Shown one piece after another: positions 44,283-52,288 of a stretch of DNA of 64,000 nt (positions within the stretch are counted from its first letter, which is position 1; the number at the start of each line of letters is the position of its first letter). The notes beneath the pieces were generated by a model. It did not search any database. It was given only the letters and a program-made list of their open reading frames with translations, and was not told where the DNA came from. Source of the DNA: Streptomyces sp. R33 (GTDB lineage: Bacteria; Actinomycetota; Actinomycetes; Streptomycetales; Streptomycetaceae); the NCBI RefSeq assembly GCF_041200175.1, contig NZ_CP165727.1:8488001-8552000 (forward strand). Reading direction: 5' to 3'. A program made the position numbers and the translations under genes.

Positions 44283-45176
44283 ATGGCGACCGAGAAGGAT
44301 GCCGCCCAGGCCAAGACGCCGGGGCAGCGTGTGGCCGACAGCCGGGCCATGGAGGTCGCATCCAGGGTCGGGCTCTGCGCGCGGGGAGTGATCTACGTTC
44401 TTGTCGGTCTCCTCGCCGTGCGGATCGGTTTCGGCGGTGAAGGGGGCGGCAAGGAGGCCGACCGGTCTGGTGCTGTGCGGACGATTGCCGAGCAGCCCTA
44501 CGGTCAGGTGCTGCTGTGGGCGTTGGTGGTGGGGCTGGCGGCGATGGCGTTGTGGCGCCTTTCCGAGGCCGCCTTCGGGCAGGCGACGGAAGGTGGTGAC
44601 AAGTGGACCCGGCGCCTGGGTTCTTTGGGCCTGGCCGTCTTCTACCTCGTGGTTTGTATCGGCGTGGTGCAGACCGCGCTGGCCGGCGGGTCCGGCGGGA
44701 CCCGGGGTGGTGACGAGTCGTCGAAGGACTACACCGCGCGAGTGCTGGAATGGCCCTACGGCCGGGTACTCGTTGGCGTGTTCGGGGCCGTGCTGGCCAT
44801 CGTGGGCGTGGTGATCGTGGTACGCAGCCTGATGCGGAAGTTCGAGAAGAACCTCCGCACGGAACGTATGAGCCAGACGACGCGGCGCATCGTCGCGGCG
44901 CTGGGAATCATCGGCGGGGTGGCATGCGGAGTGGTCGCTGTGGCGACCGGTCTGTTCCTTCTCCTGGCCGCGGTGCGCTTCGACGCCGGCGAGGCCAAAG
45001 GCCTGGACGAGACGCTGCGATCGTTCGCCGACACGCCCGCAGGTCCCGTGCTGCTGATCGCAGCGGCGGTGGGCCTTCTGCTGTTCGGCCTCTACTCGTT
45101 CTGCGAGGCCCGCTGGCGTATTGCTGCTGACCACGAGGCCTCGGCAGAGCAGCCGATCAGACGCGATGCCGGCTGA
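44283..45176 (+). CDS. DUF1206 membrane protein (297 aa)
   Basis: Three homologous units of two transmembrane helices each make a six-helix membrane protein: VGLCARGVIYVLVGLLAVRI, YGQVLLWALVVGLAAMALWR; LAVFYLVVCIGVVQTALAGG, YGRVLVGVFGAVLAIVGVVI; GIIGGVACGVVAVATGLFLL, GPVLLIAAAVGLLLFGLYSF. The function of DUF1206 is unknown. ATG 44283 follows GGGGAGG by nine bases; GTG 44274 is possible. It is intact, unlike the truncated paralogue at 30846. The interval 45177-45525 has no supported gene. Confidence 0.88.
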   Translation: MATEKDAAQAKTPGQRVADSRAMEVASRVGLCARGVIYVLVGLLAVRIGFGGEGGGKEADRSGAVRTIAEQPYGQVLLWALVVGLAAMALWRLSEAAFGQATEGGDKWTRRLGSLGLAVFYLVVCIGVVQTALAGGSGGTRGGDESSKDYTARVLEWPYGRVLVGVFGAVLAIVGVVIVVRSLMRKFEKNLRTERMSQTTRRIVAALGIIGGVACGVVAVATGLFLLLAAVRFDAGEAKGLDETLRSFADTPAGPVLLIAAAVGLLLFGLYSFCEARWRIAADHEASAEQPIRRDAG

Positions 45177-45525
45177 CCGTCCTGTCGCGCCGCCCCTGCC
45201 CGTACGCTGCCGCCACCCCGTGCGAGCCGGGCGTTCCGGGTCATCGCGGCCACCTGCGGCAGGAGCCGGTCCGGTGAGTGCGGGTGGTAGTAGGGCGGCA
45301 GGGCAGCGTCAGGGAGGTCCCGCTGTACCAGCCTCGGTGCTGGTGAGCTCGCCTATTCAACTGTCGTCAGATCTCTGAGTGGGCGTTTTGCGAGCCTTTG
45401 GCGGGCCTTTCGTTGGGCGCTCGGTCATAGCTCCCCTCTACGGATTCGCGCGATCAGAGCGGTGCGGTTGGGTGACCGGGTTAACTGGTGGCCAAGGGGC
45501 GGGCAGAGCGGTAGTACTGGTGCCC

Positions 45526-46077
45526 ATGGGACAGACCGCGGCGTTTCCGCTGCTGAGGACGACCGACCTTGATGCGATCTTCTCGCTCGCCGACCGGATT
45601 CTGGCACTGTCGGTGCCGGATTCACGGGGTGGCACCGAGGTCTGGGCTGAGGTGTCGAGCCGGGCAGAGGTCAGGCGACTGCTGGGGGCTGTGCCTGAAG
45701 CCGAGGTCGGCGAAGCGGCTCGGGAGGACGCGGCGACCCCGGGAGACGGCCCTCTCCCGTTCGGGCCCTGCCTGCTCTTCATGGAGCTCCCCGGCGTAGA
45801 CCGTGCAAGAAGCGCGGCCCTCGCCGCACTCGGCGTCCATGATCGGCTCGAGGTGTACTGGGACGCCTTCTGCTGGCCGGAGGTACCGGACCTCGGGCTG
45901 AAGTGGACCTGGAAGTACGCCCGCCTTCAGGTGAGCCTGCACCACAACGGCACTGACCTCGACAGCCCATGGACGGAAGACCACACGCTCTTCGTCCATG
46001 TCGGCGAGGAGGAGCGCGCCGTGTGGGTTGCTGCGCAGGTGGGCGCCGAGATCATCGGTGAACACACGATCTGCTGA
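45526..46077 (+). CDS. hypothetical protein (183 aa)
   Basis: From ATG 45526 the product starts MGQTAAFPLLRTTDLDAIFS and is acidic and soluble, with PFGPCLLFMELPGVDRARSA, HDRLEVYWDAFCWPEVPDLG and DHTLFVHVGEEERAVWVAAQ. The pattern suggests a small alpha/beta protein; no family is recognised. The upstream ribosome site is weak, so the start could be earlier (the frame is open from 45379). It converges with the winged-helix gene at 46113. Confidence 0.55.
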   Translation: MGQTAAFPLLRTTDLDAIFSLADRILALSVPDSRGGTEVWAEVSSRAEVRRLLGAVPEAEVGEAAREDAATPGDGPLPFGPCLLFMELPGVDRARSAALAALGVHDRLEVYWDAFCWPEVPDLGLKWTWKYARLQVSLHHNGTDLDSPWTEDHTLFVHVGEEERAVWVAAQVGAEIIGEHTIC

Positions 46078-46112
46078 GTAGCGCGCCTCCCAGCCCCCCG
46101 TCACGCACTCCA

Positions 46113-46508
46113 TCACTGGTGCGGCATCGCGAACAGGCCCGGCTCGGGCTCGATGAGGACGCCGCGGCTGACCAGGCGCTTCAGCTTGGCGCGGGTGCCT
46201 TCGGTGTGGCGGGGTTCGGCTCCGAGGTCGAGCGCCCGGCAGACGTCCCTGGCATGCAGACCGTCGTCGGCGTTCTCGAACAGGGTGAGGATCTGGCGGT
46301 AGGCCGATGGGAGAGGGCCGGAGGTTCGGTCGTCCTCGCCGGCGAGCTCCAGCAGCGTTTCGCGGGTGATCTGAAGGCGCTCGAGGACCCGCTCTGCCCT
46401 GGCCAACTGGTCGGTGAGGTGGGCGATCTGTTCGTGGAGCCGGCCGGCCTCGTCACGGGCCGCGGTTTGCCGGGCCTCGATCTTCTCCAGCAGCTCGCGC
46501 ATGCGCAC
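46113..46508 (-). CDS. coiled-coil plus winged-helix protein (131 aa)
   Basis: The N-terminal 60 residues form a coiled coil (ELLEKIEARQTAARDEAGRL, LTDQLARAERVLERLQITRE). The C-terminal half is a winged-helix-like domain, PSAYRQILTLFENADDGLHA, RDVCRALDLGAEPRHTEGTR, AKLKRLVSRGVLIEPEPGLF. Similar proteins are widespread in Streptomyces and often sit next to IS5-type transposase genes, as here. It probably binds DNA; its link to transposition is inference. The start is GTG 46508 or ATG 46502. Confidence 0.65.
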   Translation of the reverse strand: MRMRELLEKIEARQTAARDEAGRLHEQIAHLTDQLARAERVLERLQITRETLLELAGEDDRTSGPLPSAYRQILTLFENADDGLHARDVCRALDLGAEPRHTEGTRAKLKRLVSRGVLIEPEPGLFAMPHQ

Positions 46509-47265
46509 TCCCGCTCGTTCCCGGTCTTGTCGGATCGCGCCAGGTCAGTGTGGCCGTGCCGGTGAGTCGGCGGGTCATGATGTCGGTCATCGACCAGTAG
46601 ATCATCGAGGCCGAACTGGCCGGGAGAGTCTCGTAGTCGCGGCCCAGGCGCCGGTGGAGCATCAAGGTGCCCAGGGTCTGCTCGACCACCCACCACTTTG
46701 GCGCCGGCACGAACCCCTTGACCTGCGGATCCCGCTGAACGACCTCGACGTAGATGCCGAGTTTGGCGCCGTGCTCGATGACGGTGTTCTTGAAACCGGC
46801 GTCCCCCCATGCCTTGGTCACGGTGGGCGCCCCGGTGGCGGTCTTGTCGAGCAGGGCGGTGCCGATCGCGTTGTCGTGGACGTTTGCGGCGACCACGAGC
46901 ACCGCGATCAGCAGGCCGAGCGCGTCGGTGGCGATGCCCCGTTTCCGGCCGGGGCTCTTCTTCCCGGGATCCAGGCCGGTCGTGTCTTTGGGTGCGTTGA
47001 CCGAGGCACGGACGGTCTGGGTGTCCAGCACGACCGCGGTGGGGTCCTCATGCTGGCCCCGGCTCTCGCGGACCTGCCAGCGCAGCAGGTCGTGGATGGT
47101 CTGGTCGGTGCCGTCATCACGCCACTTACCGAAGTAGTAGTAGACCGCACTGGGCGGCGGGAGATCGTGCGGCAGGTATCGCCACTGCACGCCGGTGCGG
47201 GCTTGGTACAGGATCGCGTTCTCCCATGGAGCCCATGATGGTGCAGGCTGGGAGAGGTAACACAC
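46453..47265 (-). pseudogene. IS5-family transposase, N-terminally deleted
   Basis: The frame carries most of an IS5-type DDE transposase: ILYQARTGVQWRYLPHDLPP, SAVYYYFGKWRDDGTDQTIH, VVLDTQTVRASVNAPKDTTG, KAWGDAGFKNTVIEHGAKLG and VVEQTLGTLMLHRRLGRDYE. The usual N-terminal 35-40 residues are replaced by CYLSQPAPSWAPWEN, and the 3' end runs into the winged-helix gene. No inverted repeats were recognised. Its 5' end lies 35 bases from the ligase start at 47300. Confidence 0.75.
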
Positions 47266-47299
47266 CCGAAACGGAGGCCCGGTTGACGCTGCGCCCCCG

Positions 47300-47384
47300 G
47301 TGGAGCCGGTGCTGGCCCAGGCCGCCCAGGCGATCCCGCCTGCGCGCCCGCTTTCGGCCGAGGTGGCCTTTGAGCAGAAGCTAT
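47300..47384 (+). pseudogene. ATP-dependent DNA ligase (copy 3), 5' piece
   Basis: GTG 47300 begins VEPVLAQAAQAIPPARPLSA and continues EVAFEQKL, the start of an ATP-dependent DNA ligase up to the catalytic lysine motif (E-x-K-x-D-G, here EQKL). The frame then stops being ligase-like at GAAGCT 47379-47384. The remainder resumes at 49173, where the same six bases recur and KLHGHRALLFTAAGPGG continues. A TetR/hydrolase pair occupies the 1.8 kb between. Confidence 0.75.
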
Positions 47385-48037
47385 GTACAGGTATTGGCGT
47401 CTGTCCGTTGTCTGGCGTCCGGGGTGGTGTGGCCGCCGGCGGTGAAGATGCGGTCGAGGTGGTGGCGGAGTACGGCGATGGCTGACTCCGGTGTTCGTTG
47501 GGCGACGAGGATGCTGGTGCCCATGGTCGCGGTCATGGCGAGCAGGCTGATCGCCTCGGTGCGTGCGTCGGTGCCGGGATCGGCCAGGCCTGCCACTTGG
47601 GCTCCTTCGATCAGGCCGGCGAGGGCGTTCTCGGCCGCGTCGGGGTTGTCGATGAAGGGCTGGGCGGCGAGTGCTCCGTCGGTTACGGACAGGATCGAGT
47701 AGGAGCTGTACAGGAGGTGGAAGGTCCGGCTCTCCTGGTCGGTCGGCAGGGATGCCAGCAACAGCGCCTCGATCGTCACGCGCGGGCCCGGGTCCGGGCC
47801 GGCGGCGGCCAGTCGGGCGCCCACGCGGGCAGTGAAGCGGTCGGTCAGGTGCTGGAGTCCATAGAAGAGCAGCTTCTCTTTGGTCTCGAAGTAGTACTGC
47901 ACGAGCCGGAGGGATACACCGGCCTCGGCGGCCACGTCGCGCATGCCGACGGCGTGCAGCCCTCGCCGCCCCGCGACTTGGATGAGCGCTTCGGCGATCT
48001 GCGTGCGCCGTTCCTCGTGGTCCACGCGCTTTGGCAT
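47381..48037 (-). CDS. TetR-family regulator (218 aa)
   Basis: The N-terminal helix-turn-helix domain reads RRTQIAEALIQVAGRRGLHA, VGMRDVAAEAGVSLRLVQYY, FETKEKLL. The ligand-binding part contains LLASLPTDQESRTFHLLYSS and TRTEAISLLAMTAT-like helices. It is divergent from an alpha/beta hydrolase gene. Two 17-bp direct repeats in the gap are its probable operators. It presumably represses the hydrolase until a substrate-like ligand binds. Its 3' end lies exactly at the ligase break point. Confidence 0.88.
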   Translation of the reverse strand: MPKRVDHEERRTQIAEALIQVAGRRGLHAVGMRDVAAEAGVSLRLVQYYFETKEKLLFYGLQHLTDRFTARVGARLAAAGPDPGPRVTIEALLLASLPTDQESRTFHLLYSSYSILSVTDGALAAQPFIDNPDAAENALAGLIEGAQVAGLADPGTDARTEAISLLAMTATMGTSILVAQRTPESAIAVLRHHLDRIFTAGGHTTPDARQRTDANTCT

Positions 48038-48111
48038 CAGTGCTGTCTCCGGCCATGGGGGTGGGGTGGGTGCTTCAGGGGCTCACAGTCCGGCTCGGTC
48101 CGAACATCTTC

Positions 48112-48150
48112 ATGGTACCGCCGTATCAACAATATGGTACGTTCGTATCA
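48112..48150. promoter_or_regulatory. tandem 17-bp operator repeats
   Basis: ATGGTACCGCCGTATCA (48112-48128) and ATGGTACGTTCGTATCA (48134-48150) are direct repeats starting 22 bp apart, two helical turns, between divergent TetR and hydrolase genes. Each contains a small palindrome (TACG-TT-CGTA in the second). They suit cooperative binding of two regulator dimers. A GGAGGTG ribosome site for the hydrolase follows at 48169. Confidence 0.75.
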
Positions 48151-48179
48151 CGAAGGACCGATCTTCCTGGAGGTGCCCC

Positions 48180-49130
48180 GTGCCCGAGAACACGACCCGA
48201 GTACGCCGCGACATCGGCCACTACGTGAGCGACGAACTGCGCGACCGGTACTTCGCCACCTGCGACGTCCTCTACGCGAAGGGAGCGCCCGCTCGCTCCG
48301 AGACGGACGTCGAGACGAGCTTCGGCACCACCCACGTCTACCGCTACGGCCCCGCCGACCCGGCAGCCGACTCACGCACACCCGTGGTCCTCATACACGG
48401 TTCGGGAGGCTGCTCCGCCCAGTGGTATCCCAACACCCTTGCCCTCAGCGCCGAGCGCCCCGTTTACGCTCTCGACACGCCCGGCGACCCCGGCCGGAGC
48501 GTCCAACGCGAACCGATGTGGCAGCCCGAGCGCGCGGCGCAGTGGATGGACGAGGCCCTCGATGCGCTGGGCCTCGACAAGGTCCACCTGGTCGGTTCCT
48601 CATACGGTGGCTGGCTGGTCATCAACCAGGCCCACCTTCGGCCCGGGCGGCTCGCCTCGGTCACCGCCCTCGACCCGGGCGGTCTGGAGAAGGTCGGCCT
48701 GCGCTTCTTCGTGTGGATCTTCGCCAGCCTCTTCGCCACATACGCCCCCAAGGCGTGGCGCCCCCGCCTCGCCAAGTGGCTGGAACAGCCGGTGATCATC
48801 GTTCCCGAGCTGCGTACGTGGATCCAGGCTGGCGTGAAGGCCTTCAAGATCCGCCGCCCCGCGCCACTGCCGCTGTCGGACGCGGAACTGGGCTCCATCC
48901 GGACGCCGTTCTACCTGATCATGGGCAAGCGCAGCCTGCTCGTACACCCCAAGCGGCAGCTGGAACGCGTACCGCGCCTGATCCCCGGCGCCCGCGCCGA
49001 GATCGTCGCAGCCACCGGCCACGGCCCGCAGATCGACCACCCCGACCTGGTCAACGCCCGGATGCTGAGCTTCATGGAGGACATCGACTCTCTCGATCCG
49101 GCGGCGGCACGGGGCGCCACGGACGCTTAG
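48180..49130 (+). CDS. alpha/beta hydrolase (316 aa)
   Basis: This alpha/beta-hydrolase-fold protein has the oxyanion loop VVLIHGSGGCSAQWYPNTLA (about residue 65), the nucleophile elbow LVGSSYGGW with Ser in GSSYG (about residue 140), and a late TGHGPQIDHP carrying the catalytic His. It should hydrolyse an ester or lactone, or act as a haloperoxidase-like enzyme; the substrate is unknown. The GTG start at 48180 has GGAGG six bases upstream. It is divergent from and probably regulated by the TetR gene. The pair forms a cassette lying inside a DNA ligase gene. Confidence 0.88.
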   Translation: MPENTTRVRRDIGHYVSDELRDRYFATCDVLYAKGAPARSETDVETSFGTTHVYRYGPADPAADSRTPVVLIHGSGGCSAQWYPNTLALSAERPVYALDTPGDPGRSVQREPMWQPERAAQWMDEALDALGLDKVHLVGSSYGGWLVINQAHLRPGRLASVTALDPGGLEKVGLRFFVWIFASLFATYAPKAWRPRLAKWLEQPVIIVPELRTWIQAGVKAFKIRRPAPLPLSDAELGSIRTPFYLIMGKRSLLVHPKRQLERVPRLIPGARAEIVAATGHGPQIDHPDLVNARMLSFMEDIDSLDPAAARGATDA

Positions 49131-49172
49131 CCGCGAGGGCCGCAGACACGGACTGTCCAACAGGGCATAACC

Positions 49173-50101
49173 GAAGCTGCATGGACACCGGGCGCTGCTG
49201 TTTACCGCGGCCGGCCCGGGCGGGCGGGGTGCTGGTGCAGACCCGGCGCGGTTCGCTGGTCCAGGACCGGTTCCCCGATCTCGTTGCGGCCGCCGAGCAG
49301 CAGCTGCCGCACGGCCTGGTCCTCGATGGCGAACTGGTCGTCTGGGACGTGGAGGCAGGCCGGTTGTCGTTCGAGGCGTTGCAGCGCCGGGCCGCCACCC
49401 GGGCCCGCGGCGCCGCAAGCCTGGCCGCCCGGTGGCCGGCCTACTTCGTCGCGTTCGACGTCCTGCAGCTCGACGGCCAGGAGCTGCTGACGAGCCCGTA
49501 CAAGGAGCGGCGCGCTCTCCTGGAGCAGCTGTTCACCGACCACGCCCTGACGGCCCCCTGGACGCTGTGCCCGATGACCACAGACCTGGCCAAGGCCCGG
49601 GAATGGCTACAGACCTGGACTGACGTCTTCGGTGTCGAGGGCATCGTGGTCAAGCCCCTGACCAGCCGCTACCTCCCCGCATACAGAGGGTGGACCAAGA
49701 TCAGAAGACGGGACACCACCGAAGCGGTCATCGGCGCCATCACCGGAACCCTGGCACGCCCGCAGCTCCTGAACCTCGGCCGCCACGACCAGACGGGCCG
49801 ACTGCGCGCGGTCGGCCGCATCGCACCCCTGCGCCCGGACGCCGCCCGGCAGGTCGGCGAGCACCTGGCCGCCGCCGGCCCCGGACACCCGTGGACCGGC
49901 GTCCGGTTCGCCGCGTCCTGGGGGTCGCGGGAGGCCCTGGACGCGGTCTTGGTCCACCCCGAGCTGGTGGCGGAGATCAGCGCCGACCGCGCGATCGACC
50001 ACGGCGGCGTCTTCCGCCACCCGGTGCGCTTCCAACGGCTACGCCTGGACGCGAGCACGGATGACGTCCCGCGGCTCGGGGCGGGGTTGGCCGCGGGCTG
50101 A
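49173..50101 (+). pseudogene. ATP-dependent DNA ligase (copy 3), main 3' piece
   Basis: After GAAGCT the sequence resumes ligase coding (LHGHRALLFTAAGPGG). A one-base G insertion near 49226 shifts the frame, then RVLVQTRRGSLVQDRFPDLV, motif III/IIIa LDGELVVWDVEAGRLSFEAL, AYFVAFDVLQLDGQELLTSP, motif IV/V GVEGIVVKPLTSRYLPAYRG, WTKIRRRDTTEAVIGAITGT and the OB-fold end up to 50101. With the 5' piece this would be a ligase of about 330-340 aa. The gene is disrupted by the inserted cassette and the frameshift. Confidence 0.82.
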
Positions 50102-50213
50102 GCCTGCGGGAGGGCGTGCAGTGGCGTTTCGCCGGTGAACCGGGCGCCCCGGGCGGGTGAACTGCCTGCCCGGGGCCTGTCGTCGCGGGGGCGGGGCCGG
50201 TAGAACCGGCGTC

Positions 50214-50650
50214 ATGATGATCATGATGCGGGCCGTCGTGACGGCCGCAGCCTTCGCTCTGTCCGCGCCCACCGCGGCGTACGCCACCGAACAGCCCGCG
50301 CCGGCGGCCGTACTGCGGGTCCTGCGGATGGGGGCAGCCGTCTCCGCGCTTCCCCTCGCGGTCGAGGACCGGACCGGCTACCAGCGGACCAGCTTCAAGC
50401 ACTGGAACGCCGGTGACATCCCGGCGGACGGCTGCAACACGAGGGCGGAGGTCCTGCTGACCGAGGCGGTCGAGTACCCGGAGATCGGGCCCGGGCGCAC
50501 GCTGTCTGGGGGGGGTGGTGGTCGTACTACGACGAGACCGCTGTCACCGAGGCGTCCAAGCTGGACATCGACCACATGGTGCCCCTCGCCGAGGCGTGGG
50601 ATTCGGGCGCCAGTTCGTGGACGGCGAAGCGGCGGGAGGCTTCCGGTGTT
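50214..50650 (+). pseudogene. secreted HNH endonuclease (DUF1524/GmrSD-type), 5' half
   Basis: A signal peptide (MMIMMRAVVTAAAFALSAPT AAYA) starts a nuclease with TGYQRTSFKHWNAGDIPADG, CNTRAEVLLTEAVEY. After a frameshift in a run of eight G at 50507-50514, WSYYDETAVTEASKLDIDHM and VPLAEAWDSGASSWTAKRRE follow. DIDHMVPLAEAW holds the catalytic His of the HNH motif. The gene breaks off after KRREA, exactly the region where the 3' half at 5931-6229 begins. It directly follows the ligase gene, as does the decayed leader at 36893. Confidence 0.75.
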
Positions 50651-50767
50651 TGCCATCTGGTAGGGCCGTCTGCCAGGTCCCCGAACCGGTTCGCCTGAGG
50701 GGATGCCTGGCGCGCGGGCGGGCCGATACGGTGGGGGAACCCGCCAGTCCGTCCCCTGGAGCCTTCG

Positions 50768-50998
50768 ATGAGCGAACAGCCGGCCCTCGCCGACACCCGG
50801 CAGCTGCTGGAGCCCGCCGCCGCGGACGCGGTGCGCGCATACGCGGCCAGGACCCGCGCGAACGCCGACCACTACGCCGCCGTCCTCGAGGACATCGCCG
50901 CCAACGGCCTGCCCGCAGTGGAGGACTGCACCCCATGGGAGGACCTCCGCGAGGCCCACCTGGCCCGCCTTGCCGCACAGCGCCCGGCCGTCGCCTGA
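50768..50998 (+). CDS. putative antitoxin of a type II-like pair (76 aa)
   Basis: This small, mostly helical and acidic protein (MSEQPALADTRQLLEPAAAD, YAARTRANADHYAAVLEDIA, EDCTPWEDLREAHLARLAAQ) has its stop codon overlapping the ATG of the next gene (TGATG). Size, order and tight coupling are typical of antitoxin-toxin operons. The sequence matches no antitoxin family that I can name. GTG/ATG starts at 50768 follow GGAG about seven bases upstream. Confidence 0.5.
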   Translation: MSEQPALADTRQLLEPAAADAVRAYAARTRANADHYAAVLEDIAANGLPAVEDCTPWEDLREAHLARLAAQRPAVA

Positions 50999-51258
50999 TG
51001 CCCGCACGCCGCGCCCGCATCGCCTTTACCGACTCCGCCGCCAAGCAGCTGGAGAACATCACCAGCGAGGCGGAGGTCCACGCGCTGGACCGCACGCTGG
51101 TGGTCATCTCCGTCGACCCTGAGATCGGCGAGCCTATCCCCGGCGACACCACCGGCCCCCAACTGCGGCAGTACGCCGACGAACTCGAAGCCGTCCGCGT
51201 CCTGTACTTCGTCACCGCCCTGCGCACCGTGGTGGTGGTCGCGTACATCGAGGTCTAG
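50998..51258 (+). CDS. putative RelE/ParE-like toxin (86 aa)
   Basis: The 86-aa product begins with a basic strand-helix (MPARRARIAFTDSAAKQLEN), has a central RTLVVISVDPEIGEPIPGDT and ends with two strong beta strands, LEAVRVLYFVTALRTVVVVA YIEV. The order helix, G-x-P loop, VRVLY strand and TVVVVAYIEV strand resembles RelE/ParE toxins, whose final strands read VRV-Y and VLxVxxR. The start overlaps the upstream stop. A hairpin terminator follows at 51303. Assignment is by fold pattern only. Confidence 0.5.
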   Translation: MPARRARIAFTDSAAKQLENITSEAEVHALDRTLVVISVDPEIGEPIPGDTTGPQLRQYADELEAVRVLYFVTALRTVVVVAYIEV

Positions 51259-51302
51259 GCCGGGCGCACGGCCGTGCTGTAGCCCGGCTTGCAAGGTCCC
51301 TG

Positions 51303-51336
51303 AGCGGGGCCGTCACCGATAGGTGGCGGCCCCGCT
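51303..51336 (+). terminator. hairpin terminator
   Basis: AGCGGGGCCGTCACC pairs with GGTGGCGGCCCCGCT (one G-T pair) around a four-base GATA loop, 45 bases after the toxin-like gene. From 51337 to 51628 no gene is visible. Confidence 0.75.
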
Positions 51337-51628
51337 TCGCTGCGTCCGGGGCCGGACGCCAGGCGTCCTCCAGGCGGGTGAATTCGGCCCTCGCGTACGC
51401 GTAGGCGGCTTGTGCGGTGTGGTCCCAACTCGCCCCAGTGGCTTCGTTGATGTTTAGGAACAGCGTTTGTCGACTGGTTCCGCAGTCAGTTGGTGATCAT
51501 GCGGTTCGTGAATGTCGAGCAGAAGTGACGGCGTTCTCGCGGCGCGGCGAGAAATGGGAAGGCGGAAGCCAACTGGCCGTTGACAGGATGTCTGCGCTGA
51601 ACCCCCGAGGGGAAAGGACCCCGCGACC

Positions 51629-52036
51629 GTGGCTCGTGCCATCACTTTGATCCGCTCCACCGCCCTGTCCGACGTCGCCGAGTACGCCTACGCGGCCACG
51701 GCGCCCGCCGAGTCACGCCTGATCTTCCTTGCAGGGGCGTGTCCGCTGAACGATGACGGCTCCACAGCAGCGATCGGGGACTACGCGGGCCAAGCGGCGA
51801 AAGCCATCGAGAACATGCAGGCCGCGCTTACTGCCTCAGGCGCGTCACTCCAGGACGTCATTAGCACACGGGTTCTCGTCGCATCGGCCCGGCGGGAGGA
51901 CCTCGTGGCCGCCTGGCAGGTTGTCCGGGACTCGTTCGCTGACCATGACGTCCCCAGCACCTTGATGGGCGTCACCGTGCTCGGCTACAAGGACCAACTC
52001 GTCGAGATCGAGGCCGTCGCCGCCGTGCTCGATTGA
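51629..52036 (+). CDS. RidA-family protein (135 aa)
   Basis: This YjgF/YER057c/UK114 (RidA) family protein: early strand RLIFLAGACPLNDDGSTAAI, helix DYAGQAAKAIENMQAALTAS, ISTRVLVASARREDLVAAWQ and the final STLMGVTVLGYKDQLVEIEA. RidA proteins deaminate reactive enamine/imine intermediates, but the key arginine usually just before the V-x-V-x-x-L segment appears as a leucine/threonine here (PSTLMGV), so this may be a non-deaminase subgroup. GTG 51629 is the start. The gene stands alone. Confidence 0.8.
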   Translation: MARAITLIRSTALSDVAEYAYAATAPAESRLIFLAGACPLNDDGSTAAIGDYAGQAAKAIENMQAALTASGASLQDVISTRVLVASARREDLVAAWQVVRDSFADHDVPSTLMGVTVLGYKDQLVEIEAVAAVLD

Positions 52037-52288
52037 GACATCTTCCAAGGACACCGCAAACGCGGGATGGCCAGGCGTCCGCCGAACAGATCCGACTTCG
52101 CGAAACAGACTGGCCAACTGTGCACGGGGCCGGCTTGAGGGAACCTGTCTGGGCCGCTGCGTATCAGCGTCGAGGTCGGCTCTGCGCTCGGTGGGTGGCG
52201 CTTACCAGCCTTGGCAGCCCGCTTGAAGAGGGTGCATTGAGTAAGGCGTCCAGCGCGGGTGCCGCTTTCCGTTTGCGGCACCCGTCGG

